A stretch of 64,000 nt of DNA from Rotaria macrura (taxonomy: Eukaryota > Rotifera > Eurotatoria > Philodinida > Philodinidae), in contig OENT01000273.1 in the NCBI GenBank assembly GCA_900239685.1, forward strand, positions 80,328-144,327. The letters are read 5' to 3'. The notes below the pieces were generated by a model. That model did no database searches. It saw only the letters and a list, made by a program, of their open reading frames with translations, and was not told the origin of the DNA. Within the stretch, counting starts at the first letter, position 1; the number at the start of each line of letters is the position of its first letter. This document shows, in pieces, positions 63,492 to 64,000 of this stretch. A program made the translations under genes and the position numbers.

Positions 63492-64000
63492 TCAACTATA
63501 GGAATCAATTTGAAAATTATGCCTAGTTTTTAAATCTAAACTGGCTGCACTGCCACGTCTACTTTCCATGTCAAAGCCGAGACTACCCGCACGATATTCA
63601 TTTTTTCGTTTTCTTACAAAGTACCCAAGAACACTTAGGCCAATTAAGGCTGGAATACCAATAATTAATGAAAGACCAACGGCTGATCCAACTTTGGAAA
63701 CTTGTAGACAAGAAACGAAAACTTATAGTGAACACTAAATGAAAAAATTTGTTGTTTTATGCTTACCACTAGGAGTTGTTTTTTGTCCGCAACTGTTGTC
63801 GCTATCGATGACATTTTTGTTTGTACAACTGAAGTCGTCCTTATAGTCGTCGATTGATCTTCAACAGAGGAGGGCAAACATTTGAGATCGTTTTCTCGAG
63901 CGATAAGCGACTGAGATCTGATCTAAGAGGTGATACAGATAGCATGATCGACGAGCTATGAGTTGTACTATGGAAGGTGGGTTGACTTTTTCGCTTGAAT
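63492..64000 (-). CDS. MAM-family membrane protein C, 3' part only
   Basis: The last exons of a third family member; the gene continues past the right edge. A stalk exon (about 63764-63905) reads ARENDLKC then SSVEDQSTT, matching the NYDC...VEDPSTT junction of protein B. The final exon (about 63492-63702) encodes a transmembrane helix (VGLSLIIGIPALIGLSVLGYF) followed by a basic tail (VRKRKNEYRAGSLGFDMESRR). The MAM-like domain itself would lie outside the window. Assignment rests on this shared C-terminal layout. Confidence 0.65.

Noticed and set aside
1..64000. tRNA genes, rRNA, CRISPR arrays, telomeric repeats
   Set aside because: Looked for T-loop-like GGTTCGA words with arms, regularly spaced repeats and short G-rich tandem arrays; none formed a convincing feature.

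Overview
This is a nuclear segment from a small-genome animal, most likely a bdelloid rotifer (inference). The sequence is AT-rich. Genes carry short GT-AG introns (many of 50-90 bp), extracellular proteins of animal type are common (IPT/TIG, PA14 and MAM-like domains, Ser/Thr mucin stalks), and the intergenic space holds small mobile elements. No rRNA, tRNA, CRISPR array or bacterial-style operon was seen. Splice sites were placed by eye from GT/AG, reading phase and protein continuity; those marked exact are phase-consistent throughout.

Layout. 1-5.3 kb: minus-strand part of a large fibrocystin-L-like receptor (IPT, PA14, FN2-like, IPT) running off the left edge. 5.4-5.9 kb: an old dispersed repeat interrupted by a decayed hAT-like MITE. 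11.3-13.4 kb: a two-exon RING/TRAF zinc finger/coiled coil/leucine-rich-repeat gene. 14.8-20.9 kb: a dispersed repeat split by a 5.7-kb APE-type non-LTR retrotransposon with a perfect 19-bp target duplication. Its ORF2 is broken by one stop codon and by a 345-bp MITE. 20.9-23.6 and 28.2-31.5 kb: two direct copies of a segment, each with an intact 395-residue AAA+ ATPase gene, three exons and a conserved TATA box. The second copy carries two tandem copies of the same MITE family upstream of its promoter. 25.4-27.1 and 39.6-40.5 kb: two members of an element family rich in ACGCGTT motifs.

32.9-35.2, 43.0-45.9 and 63.5-64.0 kb: three minus-strand members of a MAM-like, Thr-rich, single-pass membrane protein family. 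38.8 kb: a clean 186-bp hAT-type MITE with an 8-bp target duplication. 47.0-48.4 kb: a nearly perfect inverted repeat with arms of about 450 bp. 53.5-54.0 kb: a His/Gly-rich repeat protein. 55.1-58.3 kb: a five-exon secreted mucin-like protein. 62.3-63.2 kb: an intronless multi-pass membrane protein.

The genes do not form a pathway. The coherent themes are cell-surface and secreted proteins (five genes), the paired AAA+ ATPases, and a stack of nested insertions whose order can be read from the sequence. The best leads for new biology are the long inverted repeat, the AAA+ pair (patchy divergence suggesting gene conversion, MITEs next to one promoter) and the RING-TRAF-LRR fusion.
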